NCBI RefSeq assembly: GCF_001861355.1
Contig: NZ_MASN01000001.1
Location: 186,001-250,000, forward strand
Reading direction: 5' to 3'
From: Natrialba sp. SSL1
GTDB taxonomy: Archaea > Halobacteriota > Halobacteria > Halobacteriales > Natrialbaceae
DNA: 64,000 nucleotides
Part shown: piece after piece, positions 28,614 to 36,503 of the stretch
Position numbering within the stretch: the first letter of the stretch is position 1
How the letters are laid out: the number at the start of each line of letters is the position of its first letter
Program-made: the position numbers and the translations under genes
Notes under the pieces: model-generated
Databases searched by the model: none
Told to the model about the DNA's origin: nothing
The model's input: the letters and a program-made list of their open reading frames with translations, nothing else

Positions 28614-28778
28614 CTACTCGAGTAACTCGTCCGCGCTGTCTGGACTGGGGTCGGCGACCACACCGTCTTGTCGACCGAGCACCCGGGCGTGTGCAGCACA
28701 GACGAGGCGGTTGTCGGCCCAGGGGATGTGTAACTCGACCGTGGCGGCCCGCTCACAGTCCGATTCGGCACATTCCAT
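28614..28778 (-). CDS. Small Cys/His protein, possible zinc binder
   Basis: The frame of 54 codons starts ATG 28778 (MECAESDCERAATVELHIPW) and ends TAG 28614. C3-x4-C8 and a later CAAHA suggest a C4/C3H-type zinc site. Codon usage is haloarchaeal (G/C at third positions). It is flanked by two minus-strand genes. I do not recognise a named family; similar short zinc proteins are frequent in haloarchaea. Confidence 0.6.
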   Translation of the reverse strand: MECAESDCERAATVELHIPWADNRLVCAAHARVLGRQDGVVADPSPDSADELLE

Positions 28779-28848
28779 AGCGGAGACACGACGGCGAGTG
28801 ACTCAGTCTTTTCGCGGCTTTCGCGGATTGGAATTGAACAAAACGGGA

Positions 28849-29334
28849 TTAAAAGACGAAGACGCCGATGAGGAACCCGAACAGGATCGACACTGTCAGG
28901 AGCGCCTGCACTGCCGTCGAGGCCAGAATACCGAGCGTCGCGTAGATCGCCGACCGGGTGCTCCGGTTGACATCGCCAACCCGGACGAACTCGACGACGA
29001 AGACGGTTCCGAACAGGCCGACGAGCAGACCGAGCGGGCCGGTGACGAGCATCAACAGGATGCCGACGACGGCGGCGAGACCGGTTGTAGTCCAGGAGGC
29101 ACCGCCCGCTCGCGCTGCGATCGACCCCGCGAAGAACTCGACGAACAGCGTCACGAGGCCGAGTATCGTCAACACGATCATCGTCCCCGTTCCCGGCTCT
29201 GCGAAGCCGGACTGCCACCAGTAGAAGTACAGGCCGGATAGCGAGAGTAAGCCGCCGGGAACGAGTGGGACGACCGTTCCGAGGACGCCGGCGGCGAGCA
29301 GCGCAACCGCGACCAGCAAGACCACGTCCACCAT
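28849..29334 (-). CDS. DUF456 family membrane protein
   Basis: This 161-aa protein starts at ATG 29334 (MVDVVLLVAVALLAAGVLG), which gives an N-terminal membrane helix; longer frames upstream lack membrane character. It has five or so hydrophobic segments, including VPLVPGGLLSLSGLYFYWW and a glycine-rich middle (ARAGGASWTTTGLAAVVG) typical of DUF456. Function unknown. It is divergent from the SDR gene at 29456. Confidence 0.8.
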   Translation of the reverse strand: MVDVVLLVAVALLAAGVLGTVVPLVPGGLLSLSGLYFYWWQSGFAEPGTGTMIVLTILGLVTLFVEFFAGSIAARAGGASWTTTGLAAVVGILLMLVTGPLGLLVGLFGTVFVVEFVRVGDVNRSTRSAIYATLGILASTAVQALLTVSILFGFLIGVFVF

Positions 29335-29455
29335 ACACCACTCGACACCCGCCCGCGTGAAAGCCGTACCGCCTCCCAACGCCAACAGCGCCGCTGGGTG
29401 CCACCATCCGTTTTCCTCCAGTACAGTTACGTACACTGGGTGACCAGCAGGTGAC

Positions 29456-30229
29456 ATGACAACAGCGCCAGCAGCCACGGACCACTCGGAACAGCCGCGA
29501 GGCGCCATCATCGTCGGTGCCTCGTCGGGCATCGGCGCGGCACTCGCCCACGAACTCGCCGCAGACGGCTACGAGGTCGGCCTCACAGCCCGTCGAACGG
29601 AGCAACTGAAAGCCGTCGGCGGCGAACTCCCGACGAAAGCCTACGTCGCCACCATGGACGTCACCGACACCGACACCGCTCGCGAGCACTTCTTCGAACT
29701 CGCCGACGCAATGCCGTCCGTCGACCTCGTCGTCATCAGCGCCGGTGTCGGCGACGCGAACTACGCACTCGAGTGGGAGTCCGAGCGCCAGACGGTCGAC
29801 GTCAACGTGCGCGGCTTTACGGCGATTGCGACGGCGGCGATGGAGTATTTCGAGTCTCGAACGGACGACAGTTCGGATCCACACGGACATCTCGTCGGAC
29901 TGTCCTCGGTCGCAGCCCACTTCGGCAACGGCGGCACGCAGGCCTACAACGCCTCGAAGGCGTACGTCTCGCGCTATCTCGAGGGGCTACGGAGTCGGCA
30001 GGCCGGCAACGACGCGAACGTGACGATCACGACCATCGAACCGGGGTTCGTCGACACCGATCTCTCGTACGGGTCGTTCTGGGAGTGCTCACCCGAGACC
30101 GCTGCGAGCCAGATCGCCGACGCGATCCGCGAGGAGCGTGACCACGCCTACGTCACCCGCCGCTGGCGGCTGGTCGCGTGGGTGTTGAAGGCACTTCCCG
30201 AGTCGGCGGTTCGACGGCTGTTCGCCTGA
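29456..30229 (+). CDS. Short-chain dehydrogenase/reductase
   Basis: This 257-aa Rossmann-fold oxidoreductase has the NAD(P)-binding motif GASSGIGAALAHELA (about residues 22-36), VISAGVGD, the catalytic Ser in LSSVAAHFG and YNASKAYVSRY (Y-x3-K). RR in LTARRTEQL after the second strand suggests NADP preference. The substrate cannot be told from sequence. It converges on a small membrane gene 10 bp downstream. Confidence 0.88.
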   Translation: MTTAPAATDHSEQPRGAIIVGASSGIGAALAHELAADGYEVGLTARRTEQLKAVGGELPTKAYVATMDVTDTDTAREHFFELADAMPSVDLVVISAGVGDANYALEWESERQTVDVNVRGFTAIATAAMEYFESRTDDSSDPHGHLVGLSSVAAHFGNGGTQAYNASKAYVSRYLEGLRSRQAGNDANVTITTIEPGFVDTDLSYGSFWECSPETAASQIADAIREERDHAYVTRRWRLVAWVLKALPESAVRRLFA

Positions 30230-30239
30230 CCGCTGTCGA

Positions 30240-30395
30240 TTAGTCTGCCGCAGAGGACGCGGTGCCGGAGCCGACGAACACGCCGGCTATGGAGACAAAG
30301 ACTCCGAGATACGCCACTCTCCAGGCACCTTCTCCGAGAAATATTGCGAGCAACACGAATGTAATGCCAAGCAGCCCGAGCCTCACACCTAACAT
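30240..30395 (-). CDS. Small (51-aa) two-helix membrane protein
   Basis: Started at ATG 30395 it encodes MLGVRLGLLGITFVLLAIFL, then a short polar turn and a second helix (YLGVFVSIAGVFVGSG). A longer frame to 30455 adds a non-hydrophobic head and is less likely. It lies between convergent SDR and co-directional tmcA, 85 nt after the latter. No family recognised. Confidence 0.5.
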   Translation of the reverse strand: MLGVRLGLLGITFVLLAIFLGEGAWRVAYLGVFVSIAGVFVGSGTASSAAD

Positions 30396-30480
30396 ACTCG
30401 TTGATCGGTCCGTACCAGAGATGATTGTTACTATTTCGTGATACTCGACACACATCTTCTACCGCATCTACCCCTTCTCT

Positions 30481-32835
30481 TCACCCGTCGGCAAACCGGT
30501 CCCGGACGTCCATCGCCACCTCGTCGCCGTACTCGTCGACCAGCGGCTGGAACGCCTCCCCGAGCGCGCGCATACACTGTCCGGCCGAGGGGTACTCGAG
30601 TCGGTCCGCCACAGCGGACCACTCCCGACCTTGCAACGCACGCAAGACGAGGAGCCGTTCCTCGCGTGCGGAGAGGGCCACGCTTGCCGGTTCCTCAAGG
30701 AAGTACCGAATCACCAGCTCGCGGAACGGGCCTGGATCTACGTCGAATAGGCCGGGGCCGTAGGCCGCGCCGGCAACGACGCGCCAGTCGTGCTCGCCGA
30801 GCGTCAACGGCGGTGCGGCCTCGCTCGCGGTCGCCCGCAGGATTGCCCGGGCAACGTCGGGATCCAGATCCGCGAGTGCGTCCGAACACAGCGCCGCGAA
30901 GCGGCGGGCGAACCACGCTGCGTGGCGCTCGTGTAACTCCTGCCCAGCCTCGCTCGTCGGGGCCAGCATGAGCGCCGAGTACTCCCCGCTCGCGTTGTTA
31001 CGCGTCGTCGAAACGTGCACTGCTCGGAAGCCGTTCGCCCGCCAGAACTCGAGTAGCCCCGGCGTCGCGCCGAAGCCGGTACCGAGCCAGTCCACCGTCG
31101 GGGCGAACTCGTCACGGATGGACTCGAGTAGCCGCGAGCCAAGCCCCCGCGCCCGAACCTCGTGGTGGGTCGCGATGCGAACGATGCGGATCCCGGCCGG
31201 CTTACTCGCGGATTCGTCGCGGAGCTGGCTCGTGAGCACGTCGGGGAGCATGTTCCCGCGGACGCGGCCGCCGTCGTACATCATCGCCCGTGTGTCGGCG
31301 TCCAGATTCCCCTCGCGAGCGAGCAGGGCAACGCTGACGACGTGGCCGTCTTGGACCAGCGCGCGTGCCTCGAGGTTCGGCGCGTCGAGCAACCGGGCGA
31401 GGTCGTTCGGCTCGGTCCGGTAGTGGGCGAGCACGAGCAGGCCAAAGGCTTCGCGAAGGAGTTGGTCGTCCGCGAGCAGGTCGTCGGGTTCGAGCGCGCG
31501 ATAGTCGACACTCTCGGGTGTGGCGTCGGCAACGAGCGAGGTGACTGGCGGCCGTGCGTCGAGCAAGAGCGCACGAAAGGCCCACACCTCGAGCGGGTCG
31601 CCTGCTGCGTACCGGATCGGCTCAGAGAGTGTGTAGTCGCTGACCTCGTGGGCGCTGTCCGTGAGTCGATCCCGAAACCGGACCGAGAATCCGCGGCCGG
31701 CTCCTTCGTAGCCGTGGACCGTCGTCGTGAACGCGACCCGGTCGGCGGCGAGGAACGACTCGAGTCGCGACACCGGGAGCGCGGCGGCTTCGTCAACGAT
31801 CACGATGTCGGCGGAGCCGAGTTCCGAGACCGCCTCGTCTGGGTCACGAAACCAGACGCGACCGCCCGCGCTCGTCGTGATCTCGCGAGGGGTTCCCTGT
31901 TGATCTGTCCGAACGTCAGCATCGGAATCACAGCTGGTGACGAGTTCGCCGGCGCGGGCGAACAGTTCCGTCGTGTTCCGGAACGCCGGTGCAGTGACGA
32001 GAACCGAGTTGCCGTCGAGCGCGAACCCCCCAGCAGCCAGTCCCGCGGCGCTCGACTTCCCCCGGCCGCGGTCTGCCTCTAAGACGACAGCCTGCTCGGA
32101 GTCCGAGAGCGCTTCGAACGTAGTGAGCGCCTCGCGTTGATCTCCGGTAAGACAGGCGTCGTAGGCGGCGTGGGGGAACGCTGCGTCCGACGGAGTGGTG
32201 CTTCTGTTACCGTTGTCGGTACCGCTATTGTTACTGCGACCGCCGTCGTCGGCTGGCTGCCAGACCGGTGCCGGATGCGTGAGTCCCGTGTCGGTAATTT
32301 CGTGCGCAACGAGTTCGGTCGGGTCGTCCGGAGCACCGGTCGAATCCGTTCCGTCGAACTCGACGATCCCAATCCCACGGTGTTCACGAAGCGTTTCGAT
32401 CAGTCGGGACCTGAAGCGGCCCGTCACGTCCGCCGTCGCAAACGGCGGCACCGCGAGCGACTCGTCGAACGTCGTGATCTGATCGGGCCAGTACTCGAGT
32501 TCGGGTGCGAGTACGATCAGGAGGCCGCCGCCGTCGATGGTGCCGACGATGCGGCCGAGCGCGTTCGGCTGGAGGTCTGCGTGTGCGTCGAGAACGAGTA
32601 GCTGGCGGGTGGTGCCGAGCAATTCTGCCGTGTGTACCTGTGAGAGCTGTTCGCAGCGAAGGCGGTCGTCGGGGCCGACGAGCGTCGTGTCGGTGATAGC
32701 GACCGGCAGTGTCGAGAGGATGGACTCGAGACAGGCGTAGCCGCGTTCGCGGTCGCCGCTGAGGACGAGGGCGCGCCGTTCGGTGGTGTCCTGGGCCTCG
32801 CGGTAGAGGTCGGTCGCGAGGGAGCCAACGTTCAT
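30481..32835 (-). CDS. tmcA: tRNA(Met) cytidine acetyltransferase
   Basis: This 784-aa enzyme matches TmcA/NAT10: an N-terminal DUF1726 region, an RNA-helicase-like ATPase core with Walker A EADRGRGKSSAAGLAAGGFA and Walker B IVIVDEAAALPVSRLESFLA, then a GNAT acetyltransferase domain (RIVRIATHHEVRARGLGSRL) and a C-terminal tRNA-binding region. It makes N4-acetylcytidine on tRNA using acetyl-CoA and ATP. It is divergent from the rpl7ae operon; I recall the same pairing in Haloferax. The family is full length. Confidence 0.93.
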   Translation of the reverse strand: MNVGSLATDLYREAQDTTERRALVLSGDRERGYACLESILSTLPVAITDTTLVGPDDRLRCEQLSQVHTAELLGTTRQLLVLDAHADLQPNALGRIVGTIDGGGLLIVLAPELEYWPDQITTFDESLAVPPFATADVTGRFRSRLIETLREHRGIGIVEFDGTDSTGAPDDPTELVAHEITDTGLTHPAPVWQPADDGGRSNNSGTDNGNRSTTPSDAAFPHAAYDACLTGDQREALTTFEALSDSEQAVVLEADRGRGKSSAAGLAAGGFALDGNSVLVTAPAFRNTTELFARAGELVTSCDSDADVRTDQQGTPREITTSAGGRVWFRDPDEAVSELGSADIVIVDEAAALPVSRLESFLAADRVAFTTTVHGYEGAGRGFSVRFRDRLTDSAHEVSDYTLSEPIRYAAGDPLEVWAFRALLLDARPPVTSLVADATPESVDYRALEPDDLLADDQLLREAFGLLVLAHYRTEPNDLARLLDAPNLEARALVQDGHVVSVALLAREGNLDADTRAMMYDGGRVRGNMLPDVLTSQLRDESASKPAGIRIVRIATHHEVRARGLGSRLLESIRDEFAPTVDWLGTGFGATPGLLEFWRANGFRAVHVSTTRNNASGEYSALMLAPTSEAGQELHERHAAWFARRFAALCSDALADLDPDVARAILRATASEAAPPLTLGEHDWRVVAGAAYGPGLFDVDPGPFRELVIRYFLEEPASVALSAREERLLVLRALQGREWSAVADRLEYPSAGQCMRALGEAFQPLVDEYGDEVAMDVRDRFADG

Positions 32836-33177
32836 AGTCGGTGTTCGGACGCGGGGCCGTAATACTGTGTGATCATCGGTCCGCTGTCACCGATCAACTG
32901 CTAGCCATCGAGGACTGTGCGTCCAGGTCACACTCGTCCAGCGTTTTGAACACGCTTTTAAGGGGGGCAACGCTACTGACGTAGTACACCCTACGCGGGG
33001 TTGATGATGCTCCTAGCCTTACAGGACCGCCGCCGGGCACAGCCCGGCCTGGGGTTCGGTTTCCGGAGCCGGAGTCGATGCCGAATTCACACCGAATTCG
33101 ATTCTGGGAACGGAACACAGGCCGAACCCTCGAGGGCAGGGGAGCGCGAGCCCACGTGTAGGAGAGGTGAACAACCA
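32836..33177 (+). promoter_or_regulatory. Long structured leader of the rpl7ae operon
   Basis: The 342-nt gap has no gene. A TATA-like CTTTTAAG (about 32954-32961) predicts a start near 32984 and a leader of about 195 nt. Visible structures are CGTAG/CTACG (32980-32984 with 32991-32995), flanked by CTGA (32976-32979) and TGATGA (33002-33007), and a perfect 7-bp hairpin GCCGGGC-ACA-GCCCGGC near 33031-33047. A purine-rich AGGAGAGGTGA ribosome binding site precedes the ATG. CTGA/TGATGA are the letters of box D/C, the target of L7Ae, so autoregulation is possible. Confidence 0.5.
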
Positions 33178-33540
33178 ATGTCAGTCTACGTCACAACCGA
33201 CATCCCAGCCGATCTCGCAGATGACGCCCTTGAGGCGCTCGAGGTCGCACGAGACACCGGCCGAGTAAAGAAAGGAACGAACGAAACCACGAAGGCGATC
33301 GAGCGCGGCAACGCCGAGCTCGTTTTCGTCGCTGAAGACGTCTCCCCTGAGGAGATCGTCATGCACCTCCCAGAACTCGCCGACGAGAAGGGTATTCCTG
33401 TCGTCTTTATCGAGACCCAGGACGACGTCGGCCACGCTGCGGGCCTCGAGGTCGGCTCGGCCGCCGCAGCTATCGTCGACACCGGAGAGGCCGAAGGCGA
33501 CGTCGAAGACATCGCCGGCAAGGTCGAGGACCTCGACTGA
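33178..33540 (+). CDS. rpl7ae: 50S ribosomal protein L7Ae
   Basis: This 120-aa kink-turn RNA-binding protein serves the ribosome, box C/D and H/ACA RNPs and RNase P. L7Ae motifs are [20 protein letters not shown] (about 28-47) and [19 protein letters not shown]. Acidic ends are as expected for haloarchaea. ATG 33178 follows a good ribosome binding site; a frame extended upstream into the leader is not credible. It leads rpl7ae-rps28e-rpl24e-ndk. Confidence 0.96.
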   Translation: MSVYVTTDIPADLADDALEALEVARDTGRVKKGTNETTKAIERGNAELVFVAEDVSPEEIVMHLPELADEKGIPVVFIETQDDVGHAAGLEVGSAAAAIVDTGEAEGDVEDIAGKVEDLD

Positions 33541-33551
33541 GGTGATCAGAG

Positions 33552-33776
33552 ATGAGTGCTGAAGAGGAAGAAAGCGGCTCCACGCCCGCCGAGGTCATCG
33601 AGATCGTCGGCAAAACCGGCATGCACGGAGAGGCCATGCAGGTCAAGTGCCGGATTCAAGAGGGCGAGAATCAGGGACGAATCATCACCCGTAACTGCCT
33701 CGGACCGGTCCGCGAAGGGGACGTACTCCAGCTTCGTGAGACCGCCCGCGAGGCGGACTCCATCGGAGGACAGTAA
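33552..33776 (+). CDS. rps28e: 30S ribosomal protein eS28
   Basis: This 74-aa protein has the S28e core: [20 protein letters not shown] followed by [20 protein letters not shown] and the C-terminal [10 protein letters not shown]. It binds near the mRNA exit channel. It lies 11 nt after rpl7ae and 3 nt before rpl24e. Confidence 0.96.
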   Translation: MSAEEEESGSTPAEVIEIVGKTGMHGEAMQVKCRIQEGENQGRIITRNCLGPVREGDVLQLRETAREADSIGGQ

Positions 33777-33779
33777 CCA

Positions 33780-34193
33780 ATGGTCGAGAAACGCACCTGC
33801 GACTACACGGGCGAAGAGATCGAACCCGGCACGGGCATCATGTACGTCCGCAACGACGGTACCGTGCTTCACTTCGTCGACTCGAAAGCGGAGAAGAACT
33901 ACAAGCTCGGTCGCGAACCGCGCGATCTCGAGTGGACCGAGGAAGGACGTGCCGGCAAGGGCCCAGCCCAGGCCGACACGACCGCCGACGAGGAAGCCGA
34001 CCAGGACGAGGTCGTCGACGCAGACGAAGATGAGGACCTCGCAACCGAAGAAGACGTCGCCGACGACGAGGACGACGTTCCTGCCGGGGACGAGACGGTC
34101 GACGAGACCGAATCGGAATCGGATGCCGACGCTGAGGCCGACGCAGAAGCAGACGCCGACGCCGAGGCAGCCGACGAGGAGAGTGAGGCCTAA
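33780..34193 (+). CDS. rpl24e: 50S ribosomal protein eL24 with long acidic tail
   Basis: Residues 1-55 are L24e-like ([40 protein letters not shown]). In zinc-type L24e proteins such as that of Haloarcula, four cysteines bind zinc (CDYC and FCSSKC patterns). Here only C7 remains; the others are Thr, Val and Ala. The last 80 residues are an Asp/Glu/Ala tail with repeated DADAEA units, which makes the protein 137 aa, about twice the usual size. Its stop overlaps the ndk ATG (TAATG). Confidence 0.9.
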   Translation: MVEKRTCDYTGEEIEPGTGIMYVRNDGTVLHFVDSKAEKNYKLGREPRDLEWTEEGRAGKGPAQADTTADEEADQDEVVDADEDEDLATEEDVADDEDDVPAGDETVDETESESDADAEADAEADADAEAADEESEA

Positions 34194-34657
34194 TGAGCGA
34201 GCACGAACGCACCTTCGTGATGGTCAAGCCCGACGCCTTCGCGCGTGGGCTCGTGGGCGAGGTCATCTCCCGACTCGAAGAGCGCGGACTCAAGCTCGTC
34301 GGCATCAAGGTCGAAACGATGCCTCGCGAACGTGCCGAGGAACACTACGGTGAACACGAGGACAAGCCGTTCTACGACGACCTCGTTGACTTCATCACCT
34401 CCGGCCCCGTCGTCCCGATGGTCTGGGAAGGACAGGACGCAACGCGTCAGGTCCGCCAGATGATCGGCGAGACGGACCCACTCGAGGCCGAACCAGGCAC
34501 GATCCGCGGCGATTACGCACTCGACCTCGGTCGGAACGTCGTTCACGCGGCAGACCACGAGGACGAGGGCGCAAACGAGCGCGAAATCGCAATCCACTTC
34601 GACGAAGACGAGCTGACGGACTACGAGCAACACGACGGCGAGTGGCTCTACGAGTAA
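34193..34657 (+). CDS. ndk: Nucleoside-diphosphate kinase
   Basis: This 154-aa enzyme transfers the gamma phosphate between NTPs and NDPs. It has TFVMVKPDAFARGLVGEVIS at the N-terminus, the MVWEGQDATRQVRQMIGETD region and the active-site His in NVVHAADHED. A short insertion and acidic tail are typical of haloarchaeal enzymes. It is the last gene of the L7Ae operon, overlapping rpl24e by one base. Confidence 0.96.
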   Translation: MSEHERTFVMVKPDAFARGLVGEVISRLEERGLKLVGIKVETMPRERAEEHYGEHEDKPFYDDLVDFITSGPVVPMVWEGQDATRQVRQMIGETDPLEAEPGTIRGDYALDLGRNVVHAADHEDEGANEREIAIHFDEDELTDYEQHDGEWLYE

Positions 34658-34918
34658 CGCTCGACAGCTCTCACTGCAGACATAACAGTCACTGACTGTT
34701 CTCCTGCTTCACTGACCGTGAGCTGTTGCGCTGCACGTTGCACGTTGGTTCGCTGTGGCGCTCCAACGTTGTGCCGCACATCTTGCCACGACCGGTTCTG
34801 TTATACAACCACCCTCGTTTCATTACCACCTGACAGAAATTTACGCCAGATAGTGAGACAGGTAGACGTAACATCTAATGTGACGGCTGCTGTAGAGAGC
34901 CGTGGTGGTTTCGAATGG

Positions 34919-34926
34919 TAATATAT
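34919..34926 (+). promoter_or_regulatory. TATA box deciding the start of the next gene
   Basis: TAATATAT lies 17-24 nt before ATG 34943, the usual geometry of a leaderless haloarchaeal promoter. An alternative in-frame ATG at 34925 is inside this box, so it cannot be the start of a transcript made from it. Confidence 0.6.
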
Positions 34927-34942
34927 GGTAGGTGGTCTGTGG

Positions 34943-35395
34943 ATGTGTAAAACAGGACGGGAGTCAACACAACATGCGGTCGAGGCGACGCCGTCACTCG
35001 ATCTCATCTTCGAACTCCTGTCGAATCAACGACGGCGATACGCGTTGTATACGCTCTACGAGCAATCAGACGGTGTTGCGACGGTCGAGGAGTTGACCGA
35101 CTCGATCGTCTCGTTCGAACGGCGATACGCCGAGTCAGCATCGAGCGCAGAGTCGCCGTCGACGGCGATACACCGCCAGCACTCGAGCCACGCCGATAGC
35201 CAAGTCGCTGGCGAAGACCAACACCAGATCGTCGAGACCGAACTCCAACACGTTCACCTACCGAAACTGGAAGAGGTGGGTGTGATCGAACACGACCGTC
35301 GCAGTCAGACGGTTCGGTACTGGTCCCAACCGTCGCTTGAGGAGTGGCTCGAACACGCCCACCACAAGGAACGACGCGCACGAACCGATCACTAA
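34943..35395 (+). CDS. Winged-helix regulator of the DUF7344 type
   Basis: This 150-aa protein carries LDLIFELLSNQRRRYALYTL, the opening helix pair of the haloarchaeal DUF7344 winged-helix domain, and LPKLEEVGVIEHDRRSQTVR, the recognition helix and wing. A His/Ser-rich insert (about 60-85) separates the two. Such proteins are presumed DNA-binding regulators without a known ligand. The start follows from the TATA box at 34919. No operon partner is near; sod follows after 331 nt. Confidence 0.75.
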   Translation: MCKTGRESTQHAVEATPSLDLIFELLSNQRRRYALYTLYEQSDGVATVEELTDSIVSFERRYAESASSAESPSTAIHRQHSSHADSQVAGEDQHQIVETELQHVHLPKLEEVGVIEHDRRSQTVRYWSQPSLEEWLEHAHHKERRARTDH

Positions 35396-35726
35396 CTGGC
35401 CGGCGAGGACGGGAAGGTGGGTGGACGGAAGGACAAGAGTACGGTACGGTTGGTCAGGAGTCGGGCGAATAGGGTGGTGCCGACGCCGGCTCATGGGTTC
35501 TGGGGAGACCGACGACTGTGTGGTGAGCGATAGGTCGGGTGCTCCACCCGGTCACTCTGTGACACTGTGTGACGAGCCACCGCTGAAAGGTTTAACACGT
35601 CGCCTGCTGACCACTCAGGTGGAGTCGGGGACAACCGGTTCCCGAACGCGATAGTGTGGTATGGTATCATTTCACTCCTGAACACTTAACAGGAGAGAAA
35701 CCTAACCACTCACTAGGTGTTTACCC
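35396..35726 (+). promoter_or_regulatory. Gene-free region with sod promoter and inverted repeats
   Basis: No credible gene is present. A TATA-like CTTAAC (35685-35690) is flanked by the inverted repeat TCCTG (35676-35680)/CAGGA (35690-35694). A second inverted repeat, ACCTA/TAGGT (35700-35704, 35714-35718), lies between it and the sod ATG. These could be operators. A further TTTAAC at 35591-35596 may be an upstream promoter. Confidence 0.4.
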
Positions 35727-36329
35727 ATGACTGACCACGAACTTCCACCACTTCCATACGATTACGACGCACTGGAACCGTCGATCTCCGAACAGGTCGT
35801 CACCTGGCACCACGACACGCACCATCAGGGCTACGTCAACGGGCTGAACTCGGCTGAGGAAACCCTCGCCGAAAACCGCGAGAGCGGCGAGTTCGACTCG
35901 ACGCCCGGTGCGCTCTCGAACGTCACCCACAACGGCAGTGGACACTACCTCCACACGCTGTTCTGGGAGAACATGTCGCCAAACGGTGGCGGCGAGCCGG
36001 AGGGCGACATCGCAGACCGTATCGAGGAGGACTTCGGCTCCTACGAGGGCTGGAAGGGCGAATTCGAGGCCGCTGCCGGCGCCGCCGGCGGCTGGGCGCT
36101 GCTGGTATACGACCCAGTTGCGAAGCAGCTTCGCAACGTCGCGGTCGACAAGCACGACCAGGGCGCACTCTGGGGCTCCCACCCGATCCTCGCACTCGAC
36201 GTCTGGGAGCACTCCTACTACTACGACTACGGTCCAGACCGCGGCAGCTTCATCGAGGGCTTCTTCGACGTGATCAACTGGGACTCGGTCGAGGACGAGT
36301 ACCAGAAGTGCCTCGACCACTTCGAGTAA
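35727..36329 (+). CDS. sod: Superoxide dismutase (Mn/Fe family)
   Basis: This 200-aa enzyme converts superoxide to peroxide and oxygen. It starts MTDHELPPLPYDYDALEPSI. Metal ligands are visible as His in VTWHHDTHHQGYV, His in NGSGHYLHTLFW, and Asp and His in LDVWEHSYYYDYG. Sequence resembles the manganese enzymes of haloarchaea. Length is normal. The promoter region contains two inverted repeats. Confidence 0.96.
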   Translation: MTDHELPPLPYDYDALEPSISEQVVTWHHDTHHQGYVNGLNSAEETLAENRESGEFDSTPGALSNVTHNGSGHYLHTLFWENMSPNGGGEPEGDIADRIEEDFGSYEGWKGEFEAAAGAAGGWALLVYDPVAKQLRNVAVDKHDQGALWGSHPILALDVWEHSYYYDYGPDRGSFIEGFFDVINWDSVEDEYQKCLDHFE

Positions 36330-36503
36330 GTCGCACCGAGACGAGTAGCTGAAGCCAGCGGGCTGTGCGGTCCAATCTCGTGTTTTTTGCATCACCAACG
36401 TGTGAGCGACTGCTATCGACACTGCTCGCCACCCCTCACTAAATCAAGCAAGTTGTGAACAAGCACCACAGTTTATCTTGCCGGACGATGACGCGGTCCG
36501 TAT

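Noticed and set aside
34925-34942. ATG 34925 as the start of the DUF7344-type regulator
   Set aside because: It lies within the TATA box TAATATAT, so the transcript would not contain it.
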